A DNA stretch of 64,000 nt from Marinicella rhabdoformis (GCF_009671245.1 NZ_VTFS01000002.1:248001-312000); one strand, 5' to 3'. Positions 1-9,138 are shown, numbered from the stretch's first letter. Program-made: numbers and translations. The notes: generated from the sequence alone by a model not told the origin.

Positions 1-1034
1 TGGGCGGTATCGATGGCTTGTTGCACATCACCGACATGTCTTGGAAACGTGTTAACCACCCATCTGAAGTGGTTGAAATCGGCCAAGAATTAGACGTTCG
101 CGTATTGAAATTCGACAAAGAAAACCAACGTGTTTCTTTGGGCTTGAAACAATTGGGCGAAGATCCATGGAAAGATTTGTCACGTCGTCATCCTGTTGGT
201 TCACGTCACTTCGGTAACGTTACTAACATCACTGACTACGGTTGTTTTGTTGAAATCGAAGACGGTATCGAAGGTTTGGTTCACGTTTCTGAAATCGATT
301 GGACTAACAAAAACATCAACCCTGCTAAAGTGGTTCAGCCTGGTGATGAAGTTGAAGTTTGTATCTTGGAAATTGAAGAAGGCAAACGTCGCATCTCTTT
401 GGGTATGAAACAATGTAAGCCTAATCCTTGGGTTATCTTCTCTGAAACTGCTCAGAAAGGTGATTTGATTGAAGGTAAGATTAAGTCTATCACTGACTTT
501 GGTATCTTCATCGGCTTGGAAGGTGGTATCGATGGTTTGGTTCACTTGTCTGACATCTCTTGGATGGAGCCAGGCGAAACGGCTATCCGTAACTTCAAGA
601 AAGGTGACTTGGTTAAAGCCACTGTCTTGGTTGTTGATGCTGAACGTGAGCGTGTGTCTTTGGGTATCAAGCAATTGGCTCAAGATCCATTTGGTTCATT
701 TGTAGCAAGCCATCCTAAAGGTTCTTTGGTTACTGGTGAAGTAATTGAAGTTGATGAGAAACAAGCCTTGTTGGACTTGGGCGAAGGCGTTCAAGGTGTC
801 ATCAAAGCGTTTGACGTTGCTAAAGAGCGTACTGATGACGTAAGTGCTGTTTTCTCAGTTGGTGATAAAGTTGAAGCTAAATTTGTTTCGATGGATCGTC
901 GCAAGAAAGTTTTGGTTCTTTCTGTTAAAGCAAAAGAAACTGACGAATTGAACGATGTTTTGAATGAATACAAAAAAGGCGCTTCAGGAACTACCAGCTT
1001 AGGTGACTTACTGAAAGAACAATTAGACGACTGA
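1..1034 (+). CDS. rpsA: 30S ribosomal protein S1, 3' part
   Basis: Ribosomal protein S1 brings mRNA to the 30S subunit and helps unfold structured leaders. The reading frame is open from the window edge, so the 5' end is missing. The visible part is about 343 residues and contains the end of one S1 (OB-fold) repeat followed by three complete repeats. Repeats recur with the pattern GxxxxITDxGxFVxxxxGxxGLVHxSxxxW and each ends with a xRxSLGxKQ element. The last repeat is divergent, as is usual for the C-terminal S1 domain. Codon use is strongly biased, as expected for a highly expressed gene. A strong terminator follows and ihfB lies next, the usual neighbourhood. Confidence 0.97.
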   Translation, partial: GGIDGLLHITDMSWKRVNHPSEVVEIGQELDVRVLKFDKENQRVSLGLKQLGEDPWKDLSRRHPVGSRHFGNVTNITDYGCFVEIEDGIEGLVHVSEIDWTNKNINPAKVVQPGDEVEVCILEIEEGKRRISLGMKQCKPNPWVIFSETAQKGDLIEGKIKSITDFGIFIGLEGGIDGLVHLSDISWMEPGETAIRNFKKGDLVKATVLVVDAERERVSLGIKQLAQDPFGSFVASHPKGSLVTGEVIEVDEKQALLDLGEGVQGVIKAFDVAKERTDDVSAVFSVGDKVEAKFVSMDRRKKVLVLSVKAKETDELNDVLNEYKKGASGTTSLGDLLKEQLDD

Positions 1035-1057
1035 TATCCGATAATTGCGCTTAATAA

Positions 1058-1099
1058 TCAGGGAATCATGTGTAAATGCATGATTCCCTGACTTTTTTT
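1058..1099 (+). terminator. Rho-independent terminator of rpsA
   Basis: A perfect 13-bp inverted repeat (TCAGGGAATCATG and its complement) with an 8-nt loop is followed by a T-run at 1093-1099. It lies 24 bases after the rpsA stop codon and separates rpsA from ihfB. Confidence 0.93.
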
Positions 1100-1133
1100 A
1101 ACAATTTCCCCTTTTTATTTTTTCTCGATTCGT

Positions 1134-1139
1134 TATAAT
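1134..1139 (+). promoter_or_regulatory. Probable -10 element of ihfB
   Basis: TATAAT lies 8 bases before the ihfB start codon. The upstream 17 bases are T-rich without a good -35 hexamer. If used, transcription would begin within one or two bases of the ATG and give an essentially leaderless mRNA. No Shine-Dalgarno sequence is visible in front of the ATG, which fits that reading. Confidence 0.5.
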
Positions 1140-1147
1140 CAAAGTCA

Positions 1148-1456
1148 ATGAAAGAATCTATTACACGTTCAGAACTTGTTCAATTGCTTACCAAAGCCTT
1201 TGAAGAATCCGAGTTAACCAAATCAGACATCAACATGTCTGTGCGGGAAATCATCAATCACATGAGCACCACCATAGCCAATGGTGATCGCATAGAGATC
1301 CGTGGTTTTGGTAGTTTCACATTGCGTCAAAGAAAACCACGCATGGGTCGTAACCCGAAAACAGGTGATCCTGTGCCTTTGGGTGCTAAATATGCGCCAC
1401 ATTTCAAACCAGGTAAAGACCTGAAAGAAAGAATCAAAGACAAGGTAGGTATTTAA
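1148..1456 (+). CDS. ihfB: Integration host factor subunit beta
   Basis: This is the DNA-bending nucleoid protein IHF-beta, which pairs with IHF-alpha to bend DNA at specific sites in promoters, origins and recombination complexes. The 102 residues have the HU/IHF fold. They include the RGFGSFTLRQRKPRMGRNPKTG arm-and-core region (split here around residues 56-78), with the conserved proline of the intercalating beta arm in the NPKTG stretch. It starts with the typical MxxSxTRSELxxxL helix. Its position directly after rpsA is standard in gammaproteobacteria. Confidence 0.96.
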   Translation: MKESITRSELVQLLTKAFEESELTKSDINMSVREIINHMSTTIANGDRIEIRGFGSFTLRQRKPRMGRNPKTGDPVPLGAKYAPHFKPGKDLKERIKDKVGI

Positions 1457-1499
1457 TATTTAAATCTACGCCAATAAATCAGCTTAAACAAACTTAAAA

Positions 1500-1856
1500 T
1501 TAATCTGGGTCATTTAGGCTTGCTTGCATTTCTGCATTCATGGTTTCAATTTTTTGCCAAATGAATGCTATCTTTTTCAAATTAATATCATTTGACTTGA
1601 GTTCTGTTTTAATTTTGTTGATGTTGTCTATTAATGCATCAGCAGCACAAACTTGAGCACCGCCCAGAAGGTGATGTAAATGACTTTGAAGGGTTTGGTA
1701 ATCCTGTGATTGCAACAATGCTTTGGCTCTGTCTAACTGTGTCGGTAAATCGTTGATGAACATCTGGCGCAATTTAAGTGCAATGCTTTGATCGCCGTGG
1801 CTGGTTTTCAATGCTTTTGCGTCATTGAATAAATCGCAGGTGTTTATTTTATCCAT
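1500..1856 (-). CDS. Hpt-domain phosphotransfer protein
   Basis: This is a stand-alone histidine phosphotransfer domain of 118 residues that would relay phosphate between a hybrid sensor kinase and a response regulator in the cytoplasm. The key segment is LHHLLGGAQVCAADAL at about residues 60-75. It matches the Hpt pattern HxLxGxxxxxxAxxL, with His61 as the likely phosphorylation site. The rest is predicted helical, as in a four-helix bundle. No kinase or regulator gene is adjacent, so the partner is elsewhere. It is divergent from the YdbH-like gene, with only 40 bases between the starts. The family call is good; the pathway is unknown. Confidence 0.75.
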   Translation of the reverse strand: MDKINTCDLFNDAKALKTSHGDQSIALKLRQMFINDLPTQLDRAKALLQSQDYQTLQSHLHHLLGGAQVCAADALIDNINKIKTELKSNDINLKKIAFIWQKIETMNAEMQASLNDPD

Positions 1857-1896
1857 AAAAACAATTCCATATCTGTTCTATTAGAATACGTGTAAA

Positions 1897-3834
1897 ATGA
1901 TTCTTATGCAACAAAGATGGATGTTAATTTACTGCTTGATAATCGGTTCTTTTTTGAACTTGGGTGTTGCTGTGGCTCAACCATGGCAGTTAAAAAATTT
2001 AAAAATCATCCAAGAAAATGGCCAAACATCATTGACCGTAAAGAGGCTGTCATACGACAAAGAAAGCTTCCTGAATCTGATGTACCTGTGCCCAGGTGTT
2101 GTGCCCATTTATCCAATACACCAGTGCCAAGGTGCTGCACTTTCATTTGATTGGCAAACATACCATTGGCAGGCTGATTTGAACAGTCAGTTTGACTTTA
2201 ATAATGGGCAAGGCGAATTGCAAGCCAGTCTCTTTAATGATCAAGTGGCTTTGAATTTACCGTTAGTCAGTGATTCAGTAACCATAGATTTGAATCAGAT
2301 GAAATTAAACGCGCTGTCAGAATGGTTGCCTGACATTGTGACCGAAGCCGTCACTGGGCAGTTTGATGGGCCAGCAAAATTAAACTTGAGTGACATGAAT
2401 TTATCTGCCAGTGGGATTGAGTTCACTGCCATTGAGGGTGCTTATGGCGAAGACTTCTTTATTTCACAATTGTCTGGGGCATTCAATTTTGAGGCCAGTT
2501 TGTCTGAGATCAAGTTGATCCTTGATATGGAAATTACAAAAGGGGAGGCTTTAATAGGTTCTGTTTATGTCAACTTCTCAGAGTTTCCAGTTCAAATACA
2601 AGCGGAAATCGGCCTGAATGGTGTTGATGGTTGGGTAGCGACAATCCAAGCAAAACAGTCTGAAACTTTGCTTACAGATTTAGATTTGATGTTAAGTGAG
2701 GGCGGTGATGTTCAAAGTGCAGCTTTGGACTTTCAAGTGCTGAATGCGAAATTGTTCAATCGGCATATTTTAGCTGCTGTGCTTGAATTGTATGGATTCA
2801 AACAATCTGAAATGGAAGGCCAATTCAGTGTGAACCTCGCTTACGATGGTCATCAAATAACCCAAGGTGCTGTTGAATTTAATGCGTTTTATTTTGAAAA
2901 TGAGATTAGGAAACTGTTAACAAACGACCTGAATGGGCAAATCAACTGGTTACCGAATGAAATGAAACCATCTCAAATTAGCTGGGATTCCTTGTTGGTG
3001 GCAGGTATGCCTGTTGATCAATCTCAGGTTTCATTTGAATTTTGGGGTGATGAATTCAGTATCACAGGCCAACCAGAGTGGCCAGTGTTTGATGGCTCCA
3101 TTCGGATTCAAGATTGGCACATCGGCCAGTTGTTTTCCGATTCAGTTAACATGGAAATTTCGGCTGAAATCATGCCAATTTCTTTGGCATTAGTGACTGA
3201 AAAGATGGGTTGGCCACTGATGAAGGGTTCTTTGAGTGGAAAAATTCCTGCTGTAATAAAAAAAGGCCCGGTCATCGAACTCAAGGGTGGACTTGATCTT
3301 AATGTATTTGAAGGCAAGATGCGAGTGAATCAATTATCAACTGAACGCCTTTTTGGTGTTGCACCTGTAATTGCGGGTGATGTGGCGTTTGAAACTTTAA
3401 ATTTAGGTCAATTGACTGAAACATTTGATTTTGGCCGCATCACCGGTTTATTGTCTGGAAAAGTCGATGACCTGCGTATCACCAATTGGAAAGCTGACCG
3501 CCTCAAAGCTGAAATTTATACGGTTGAACAAAAAGGCATCAAACAAACCATCAGTCAACAAGCCATCGATCATATATCTTCTCTGGGCGGTATTCAAGGC
3601 GCTTTGTCACGCACATTCCTACGCTTCTTTGATGACTTCAAGTACAAGCAAATCAAACTCAGCTGCGTGCTGCAAAATTCAGTCTGCCAAATCGGGGGTA
3701 TTAACAACACCGCCAAACAATTCACCATAGTTGAAGGTGGTGGTATCCCTAAAATCAACATTGTTGGATTCGTCAGAGAAGTTGATTGGGACACTTTTAT
3801 CAGTAGGTTATTGAATGCGAATTATGAGGGTTGA
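1897..3834 (+). CDS. YdbH-like / AsmA-type envelope protein
   Basis: This is a large exported or membrane-anchored protein of 645 residues with a hydrophobic N-terminus (residues 9-27). The long body is predicted to be beta-rich and repetitive, as in AsmA-like and YdbH proteins that form hydrophobic grooves between inner and outer membranes. The C-terminal part, from a YKQIKLSCVLQN segment to the GGGIPKINIVGFVREVDW segment, resembles the end of xanthomonad YdbH homologues. In E. coli, YdbH works with the lipoprotein YnbE and the periplasmic YdbL in phospholipid traffic. A YdbL-type lipoprotein is encoded about 6.5 kb downstream. At 645 residues it is shorter than E. coli YdbH. A second ATG at 1906 is also possible. 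The family assignment is inference from the fold pattern and the C-terminus. Confidence 0.55.
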   Translation: MILMQQRWMLIYCLIIGSFLNLGVAVAQPWQLKNLKIIQENGQTSLTVKRLSYDKESFLNLMYLCPGVVPIYPIHQCQGAALSFDWQTYHWQADLNSQFDFNNGQGELQASLFNDQVALNLPLVSDSVTIDLNQMKLNALSEWLPDIVTEAVTGQFDGPAKLNLSDMNLSASGIEFTAIEGAYGEDFFISQLSGAFNFEASLSEIKLILDMEITKGEALIGSVYVNFSEFPVQIQAEIGLNGVDGWVATIQAKQSETLLTDLDLMLSEGGDVQSAALDFQVLNAKLFNRHILAAVLELYGFKQSEMEGQFSVNLAYDGHQITQGAVEFNAFYFENEIRKLLTNDLNGQINWLPNEMKPSQISWDSLLVAGMPVDQSQVSFEFWGDEFSITGQPEWPVFDGSIRIQDWHIGQLFSDSVNMEISAEIMPISLALVTEKMGWPLMKGSLSGKIPAVIKKGPVIELKGGLDLNVFEGKMRVNQLSTERLFGVAPVIAGDVAFETLNLGQLTETFDFGRITGLLSGKVDDLRITNWKADRLKAEIYTVEQKGIKQTISQQAIDHISSLGGIQGALSRTFLRFFDDFKYKQIKLSCVLQNSVCQIGGINNTAKQFTIVEGGGIPKINIVGFVREVDWDTFISRLLNANYEG

Positions 3835-3839
3835 TTTTA

Positions 3840-4040
3840 ATGGAAAATAAAGAAAAATTGGAGATCAAAGAAAAAACTGAGGTTGTGAATGGGATAAAAA
3901 TGTTCACATGTATCACTTGGTTTGTAATCCCTTTTATGCTTTTTATGCCATGGTCATACCCTTCTGGTAATAATGGTGGAGCTGTTGTGTGGGTTTCGAT
4001 GCTTGGTTTCTTGGTTTTTGTGATTTTTCAATTATTTTAG
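3840..4040 (+). CDS. Small membrane protein, possibly frameshifted
   Basis: This is a short reading frame of 66 residues starting a few bases after the YdbH-like gene. It has a charged N-terminus and two hydrophobic segments (about residues 21-38 and 48-66) that look membrane-spanning. The family is not recognised. The frame stops at 4038-4040 in a T-rich tract. The +2 frame continues without a stop through a basic stretch and a third hydrophobic segment to a TGA at 4154-4156. The intact gene may therefore be about 104 residues, broken by an indel or by programmed slippage. Its position directly behind the YdbH-like gene suggests co-transcription. Confidence 0.45.
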   Translation: MENKEKLEIKEKTEVVNGIKMFTCITWFVIPFMLFMPWSYPSGNNGGAVVWVSMLGFLVFVIFQLF

Positions 4041-4304
4041 TTATAGAAATACAAAGATACAAACATTCACTTCCATTGGGTGTTAAATGTTTTGGGTATT
4101 CTCCGGCAATTTTTAGTGCGATAGTTATTCTTACCCTGATCTTGTCATTCATATGATAATTTTGTTGTGGCTAAAATACGAACAAGTATTAGTACATATG
4201 TACATCAGAAGAAAGAATAAGGCTGATTTTTTCATTCTTAGCCTTGCTAAGAAAAAGTGGGATTAACTGCATTAACTCACTTGAAGCACCTTTGAGTTCA
4301 TCTA
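4041..4304. other. Mostly non-coding interval
   Basis: The first 115 bases can be read as the continuation of the small membrane protein in a shifted frame. The remainder is AT-rich. It contains the perfect 12-bp palindrome GTACATATGTAC at 4192-4203 and no other structure that I recognise. Confidence 0.4.
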
Positions 4305-4341
4305 AATAAAAAACTTTCACAGTGCGGTTTTTCACTGTGAA
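4305..4341 (-). terminator. Terminator downstream of DUF819/DUF885 genes
   Basis: Perfect 9-bp arms (TTCACAGTG and CACTGTGAA) at 4316-4324 and 4333-4341 are followed, on the minus strand, by a T-rich tract. The hairpin lies 17 bases beyond the stop codon of the DUF819 gene. Confidence 0.85.
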
Positions 4342-4357
4342 TTGCATTGTGATGCAT

Positions 4358-5512
4358 TTATAGCAAATAAATTACCAAAAAACCGATGTAGGTGCCCAGT
4401 GCACTGCCTAATGATCCAACCAGAATGGCGGGTAATGCCAGTTCTTTTCGGTCAAACGATTCGGCCAAAGTGATTGCAGTTGTGCCACCGCCAATGTTTG
4501 CTTGACTGACGATGGCCACCATTTCCCAGTCTCGGTAAAGCAGACCGCCCAATAAGGTTATGATTATCCCATGTAAGAGCACCGCAGTTCCTGTGAATAA
4601 TATCAAGGTGATGCCTAAGTCTTTGAGCTCGATAACGGCAGCCAGTTCGCAACAGGCGCCAATCACAGCGAGGAATATATAGACCAAATACAAGCCCAGG
4701 TTGTGGCTGCCTTTTAAGTTGGCCACAAATTTTGTTTGGGCAAGTAAGATACCCAATGTGGAAATGGTTAAGATTGAAGGGATTTGTGGTATCCATTGTT
4801 TGATGATTTCTGAAATGAAATAGGCGCCAACACCTAAGAATAACAACCACATCAATCCATGCAAGTCGATGTACTCATTATCAGGGTCCTTTTGGCCGTC
4901 TTTTGAAACTTGAACATACGATGTCAGTTGGCTGCTGGTTCTGCCTTTCCACAATCGATTCAAAAATACAGGCATGGCCAATGTGACCATGATCCATAAG
5001 GTGGTCACCACATTATCTACCGCAATCACGCCTGCATATAAGGCGCCTTTTTCTTGAAAACCATATTCCAAAGCTATGGCATTGAAGTTCACACTGCCGC
5101 CTGTATAGGTTCCAGTGAGCATACCAGCGATGACGCGTGCGTCTTCTCCAAATACATCAGCGGGTGAAAACGCTGTCCAGGCGATAAGGATTCCCAATGA
5201 GGTGGCCAAAGAACCGATCAAAAATAAGCCGATCATTGGTAGGCCGGCTTGTTTTATTGTGCTGATATTGACTTTGAGTAGCAGGTAAAAAATGGCGATG
5301 GGTGCCAGGTATTTAAAAATACCACTATATAGCGGAATGCTGTTCGAAGCCGAGGGAATCAAATTCAGGTTGGCAATTATAGCAGTGAATAAAATCACCA
5401 AAAGTGCGGCGCCTAATTTTTTGCCAACAGTGGTTTTACTGACATACACTGCCAGAATCACCATCAGACACAATATTGTCAGAACATATATCGGGTCTGT
5501 GATAAAACTCAT
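4358..5512 (-). CDS. DUF819 family membrane protein (YjcL-like)
   Basis: This is an integral inner-membrane protein of 384 residues with roughly ten hydrophobic segments. Conserved patches typical of the DUF819/YjcL family include the GTYTGGSVNFNAIA stretch near residues 133-147 and the NIGGGTTAI stretch near residue 340. The symmetric arrangement of the two glycine-rich patches resembles transporter inverted repeats, but the substrate is not established for this family. Its start codon overlaps the stop codon of the upstream DUF885 gene (ATGA), so the two are translationally coupled. Confidence 0.85.
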   Translation of the reverse strand: MSFITDPIYVLTILCLMVILAVYVSKTTVGKKLGAALLVILFTAIIANLNLIPSASNSIPLYSGIFKYLAPIAIFYLLLKVNISTIKQAGLPMIGLFLIGSLATSLGILIAWTAFSPADVFGEDARVIAGMLTGTYTGGSVNFNAIALEYGFQEKGALYAGVIAVDNVVTTLWIMVTLAMPVFLNRLWKGRTSSQLTSYVQVSKDGQKDPDNEYIDLHGLMWLLFLGVGAYFISEIIKQWIPQIPSILTISTLGILLAQTKFVANLKGSHNLGLYLVYIFLAVIGACCELAAVIELKDLGITLILFTGTAVLLHGIIITLLGGLLYRDWEMVAIVSQANIGGGTTAITLAESFDRKELALPAILVGSLGSALGTYIGFLVIYLL

Positions 5513-7167
5513 GGTTGTTTTTGTTGCGCTGACTTTCTGGCTTCCGCTTCAACTTCAGTTAAAAACTCAGGTTTAATTCCATTCATTTCCCAGGTGCCCA
5601 AAGCAATGGGTATACCACCAATGTCATTCAACTGGTCAAAAAAGGCTTTGAGTTCAAATTCACGGCCCTCGGCTTCATCCAATATGGCTTTTTGTGCCAT
5701 GGCTTTTTCAAGCAGGTATTTGCCTGTGACGTAACTGGTACCGTATCCCGGTTGACGTAGATACAGATGTTGTTCAAATATCAGTAAATCGGGCTCGGTT
5801 TTCATCCAACCTCTGGGGGTGTTGTTCATGTGAATTTCACCGGCCTTTTCCATTGTCATTTCATTGGCATGTGCATACAAAGAGCCCAACCCACGAGCGG
5901 CCCTTTGTGCCAACATGATATAGACGATTTCTCTTGATCTTGGGTTGTGGTCGTATAAGCCGGCGTGCATGAATATTTCTTCCACAGCTGTCGCGGTACC
6001 CTCGTTGCGGCTGTCAAATATGTTATAGAGCAGGGCGCCTTTGCGAAGGGTTCTGGGGTTTGGATTGTGTTCTATGATGGCCAATTCAAACCAATGGTAA
6101 AAATGTGAGTACAGCGGTGTGGGGTCTAAGTGTGAACCGATATAGAAAAAATTTCGTGTCGCTTCAGGTATAAAACTCCCCAGCCTTTTGTCTAGTGCGG
6201 GTTTAAAATAGTCTGAGACGGTTACAATGTCTTTATCTTTGAGGAATTTCATGAAATAGGCGGCTGATTTTTTTGCCAGTTCATCATATTCAGCGGCATT
6301 TTGAGCAGGCACCAACTGAGGCAGGTTTCTGTTGCGGTGTTCTTCCAGTTTTAAAGACGACCAAGCGCGGTCTAATTCTCTTTGTAATAAGCGCACCTCG
6401 TCTTTCCATGTCAATGGCAAAAGGTGAACATGTTGTTGATACCAAGTGTATTGTTCAACTCCCAGTCCTGAAGGGCCTGTTTTTGAGCCACTTTGTTCGG
6501 TTAACCATTGGGCAAATGCTGCTGTGGATTGTGTCGCCTCGTTTAATGTGTCCATCAAATCTTGGTTCTTTGTAGCTGAAATTTTATCTTTCAGTTCGGT
6601 CAATTCTTTGTGTTGATCTTTGATGTCTCGGATACCGGCCACCCACAGTTCTTTGGCGTTTCCTGTGAGGTTGAGTCGGGCTTGTTTTTGTAATGGGGCG
6701 ATGCGTGACAAATCAATGTTTAATCGCTGTTGTTCAGCCTCTTTTAAAGGGAAGTCATAGGTCCACAGCTCTGTAACATAATGCGGGGTAGGCCCTTCAT
6801 GTGCGGGCACGTCACTTTGGTAAGTCCACACCTGCTTGTAAAAAGCGGGGTCTCTGGCCCATGGTTTGAGTACGTTCTCATTGAATTCATAACCGTTGAT
6901 CTCTGCCAGCATCACGAACCAGTCGATTTGTTGTGGCGTTGTCCAATTTGTTTTGTCTAATGCCAACAGTTGGCTTTTAAACTGTTGCCATTGCGGCCTG
7001 CGTTTTTCAAAGGTTTGTTGGCGGTAGTCAGGTGCGGATTCATGTAATGGGGCAGTTTCAAATGCGCGCCATTGTGTAAATAATGTTTCTAACTCGTTGA
7101 ATTCAGAAGCAGATTGCGCACCAAATGTCACCATCATCAGGATCAGTGTCATTAATTTTGTCTTCAC
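5509..7167 (-). CDS. Secreted DUF885-family protein, degenerate metal site
   Basis: This 552-residue protein has a signal peptide (cleavage likely after the AQSA at about residue 20). The C-terminal half shows DUF885 signatures: an NEGTATAVEE element in place of the usual EGWA, an RAARGLGSLYAHA helix, a PGYGTSYVTGK segment and a final IGGIPIAL segment. DUF885 proteins are predicted zinc metallopeptidases with an HExPGH motif just before EGWA. Here that motif is not visible: the corresponding region reads HNPNP. The protein may be non-catalytic or use a different site. The start is GTG with a GAGG Shine-Dalgarno sequence 7 bases upstream. It forms a coupled two-gene operon with the DUF819 gene. 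Confidence 0.75.
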   Translation of the reverse strand: MKTKLMTLILMMVTFGAQSASEFNELETLFTQWRAFETAPLHESAPDYRQQTFEKRRPQWQQFKSQLLALDKTNWTTPQQIDWFVMLAEINGYEFNENVLKPWARDPAFYKQVWTYQSDVPAHEGPTPHYVTELWTYDFPLKEAEQQRLNIDLSRIAPLQKQARLNLTGNAKELWVAGIRDIKDQHKELTELKDKISATKNQDLMDTLNEATQSTAAFAQWLTEQSGSKTGPSGLGVEQYTWYQQHVHLLPLTWKDEVRLLQRELDRAWSSLKLEEHRNRNLPQLVPAQNAAEYDELAKKSAAYFMKFLKDKDIVTVSDYFKPALDKRLGSFIPEATRNFFYIGSHLDPTPLYSHFYHWFELAIIEHNPNPRTLRKGALLYNIFDSRNEGTATAVEEIFMHAGLYDHNPRSREIVYIMLAQRAARGLGSLYAHANEMTMEKAGEIHMNNTPRGWMKTEPDLLIFEQHLYLRQPGYGTSYVTGKYLLEKAMAQKAILDEAEGREFELKAFFDQLNDIGGIPIALGTWEMNGIKPEFLTEVEAEARKSAQQKQP

Positions 7168-7375
7168 ATTTAACCTCGGTGGATGTTCATTCAGTCAACA
7201 ATATAACAGTGATATCAATAGTTCGTCTAATCATTTATTCTCAGTGAATGAGCAGATTACAGCAGAAGACCACAAAGCGTGGATATGTCTTTGCCGGTGG
7301 TGGCATGGGACATTGATGTGATTTTCACGCACTATGTGTAAAATTTAGCGCAATAATAATTAAGGAAATGTCACG

Positions 7376-7873
7376 GTGGGTAGGTTTTCTATAAAAAAAC
7401 AGTTGTTGGGTTTGTTGACATGGTTTGTTTTGTGTTTTGCAGCCTCTTTCGTTGGCGCGATGGCGACATTCAATGCAGCTGACACGTATAGTCAATTAAC
7501 GCAGCCTAGCTGGGCGCCACCTGGATGGCTTTTTGGGCCTGTCTGGACGGCGCTTTATGCCTTAATGGCTGTTTCAGTTTGGTTGGTCTGGCGGCAAACA
7601 GCATCAAAACCTCAGCGCCTGGCATTGGTATCTTTCTTGATTCAGCTGGTGCTTAATGGATTATGGAGCTGGTTGTTCTTTGCGTGGTCATTGGGTTTGG
7701 GTCCGGTCATTAATATTGTTTTGTTATGGATCGCCATAGCGGTCAATATCGTCTTATTTTGGCGGGTTAATCGAGTCGCGGCTGTGTTGATGCTGCCTTA
7801 TATATTGTGGGTTACTTTCGCAACCGTGCTCAACTTCGCCATGTGGCAGCTGAATACAGAGTTGTTTTATTAA
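7376..7873 (+). CDS. tspO: TspO/MBR family protein (tryptophan-rich sensory protein)
   Basis: This is an inner-membrane protein of 165 residues with five hydrophobic helices. The hallmarks are the PSWAPPGWLFGPVWTALYALMA region at about residues 42-63 (first loop and helix 2) and the LNGLWSWLFFAW segment. TspO proteins bind porphyrins and related tetrapyrroles and modulate stress and pigment regulation. The start is GTG with AAGGA 9 bases upstream. A nearby ATG at 7368 is out of frame. No photolyase or tetrapyrrole gene is adjacent. Confidence 0.93.
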   Translation: MGRFSIKKQLLGLLTWFVLCFAASFVGAMATFNAADTYSQLTQPSWAPPGWLFGPVWTALYALMAVSVWLVWRQTASKPQRLALVSFLIQLVLNGLWSWLFFAWSLGLGPVINIVLLWIAIAVNIVLFWRVNRVAAVLMLPYILWVTFATVLNFAMWQLNTELFY

Positions 7874-7938
7874 TTTGGTAAAGCCAGATATTGTTGAGAA
7901 TATGAAAGCTTTATCCCTTACCGATAATTTAATCTTTT

Positions 7939-7959
7939 CACAGTTAAACTGTGCTTTTT
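7939..7959 (+). terminator. Possible weak terminator after tspO
   Basis: A short perfect repeat, CACAGT-TAA-ACTGTG, is followed by CTTTTT. The stem is only 6 bp with a tight loop, so it may be weak. Confidence 0.5.
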
Positions 7960-7975
7960 AAGGTTTAGAAAAAAC

Positions 7976-8968
7976 ATGCACATGAAATACGTTCTCCTTT
8001 GTGTCTTTCACATATTTATTATGGTGTCCAGCGCAACAGCTCAAAACAACATACCTGAACTAAACAAAATAGTGGTCAGCGGCAAAGTGCCAGGGCCCGA
8101 TTTGTGGAAAGTCACTCATGGGGATAATACTCTGTGGATTTTGGGTACATTATCGCCTTTGCCTAAAAGAATAGACTGGAATTCAATACCGGTTGAACAA
8201 GTGATTAAAAAATCTCAAGCTTTTATGAACATGCCGTCATTTTATTTTGACCTTGATGAAGTGGGGTTTTTCGGCAAAATATCATTGGCGACTTCTGCAA
8301 TTGGCATCAAGAAAAACCCAGAAAAACAAAAGCTCAAAGACATCTTGCCTGCTGAGGTTTATGCGCGTTGGTTGAGTTTAAAGCATCAATACATTGGCAA
8401 AAGCCGAAGCATTGAAAAAACCAGACCCATTTTTGCTGTATATAAGTTGCTAGAAAAAGCGCTGAAAGAAAATGGATTAACGTCAAGAACCAAAGTCGTC
8501 AAAAAACTCAGAAAAGTGGCCAAGAAGCATCGGCTTGAGGTCATTGAACCCAAAATTAAAGTTGATTTCAAGGAGCCAAAATCCATGGTTAAAAAATTCA
8601 AAAAAACAGCCATTAATGACCTTGAATGTTTTATAAAAACGTTAGATCGTGTTGAACACGACTTGGACAACATGTCTGTCAGGGCAAACGCCTGGTCATT
8701 GGGTGAAGTTGATGTCATAAAATCTTTGCCTTATGTGGATGAAGGGCAAGCTTGTTCATCCACATTTTTAAACAGTGACTTGGCTCAAGAGGTTGGGTTA
8801 TTTGATATAAGGTCTCGACTGAGGAAAGTTTGGATAGAGGCTATTGATGACGCATTGAGTTCAAACCGTTCAACCTTTGCAGTTTGGCCGATTACTCAGT
8901 TACTTAGCGATGAAAGTATCTTGAATGACTTGGCAGCAAAAGGATACCTTATTAAATCACCGCACTAA
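7976..8968 (+). CDS. TraB/GumN family secreted protein
   Basis: This 330-residue protein has a signal peptide ending in SSATAQ (about residues 18-23). The family signature follows directly: LWKVTHGDNTLWILGTLSPLP, with the GxH-like first motif changed to GTLSP. TraB/GumN proteins resemble Tiki metalloproteases, in which a GxxH and a distal GNxH motif bind metal. Neither histidine is clear here, so catalytic activity is doubtful. The middle is lysine-rich. The start could be the ATG at 7976 or the one at 7982. The protein stands alone between two short intergenic regions. Confidence 0.75.
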   Translation: MHMKYVLLCVFHIFIMVSSATAQNNIPELNKIVVSGKVPGPDLWKVTHGDNTLWILGTLSPLPKRIDWNSIPVEQVIKKSQAFMNMPSFYFDLDEVGFFGKISLATSAIGIKKNPEKQKLKDILPAEVYARWLSLKHQYIGKSRSIEKTRPIFAVYKLLEKALKENGLTSRTKVVKKLRKVAKKHRLEVIEPKIKVDFKEPKSMVKKFKKTAINDLECFIKTLDRVEHDLDNMSVRANAWSLGEVDVIKSLPYVDEGQACSSTFLNSDLAQEVGLFDIRSRLRKVWIEAIDDALSSNRSTFAVWPITQLLSDESILNDLAAKGYLIKSPH

Positions 8969-9138
8969 CCCGTGTTTGATAAATCAAGAATTTGGTACTT
9001 TAATTTTATTCTCAGCAGTATTCAGGCAGCAGGGTAATGGTTGATTGGTGTGAGTTGATGGTGAGTTGTGGTTTTTAATCATTGATTGTCATATTTAGAG
9101 GCATTAGAATCAATTTCACTTACACATGCTTGATTGTT

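Noticed and set aside
201-683. 160-residue minus-strand frame inside rpsA
   Set aside because: It is antisense to a highly conserved ribosomal gene, and the product reflects biased rpsA codons.
4192-4203. Perfect palindrome GTACATATGTAC
   Set aside because: It is short and AT-rich, with no promoter or gene close enough to suggest an operator. Noted only in the interval description.
7097-7321. 74-residue plus-strand frame between DUF885 and tspO
   Set aside because: It overlaps the 5' end of the minus-strand DUF885 gene and has no domain or ribosome-binding support.
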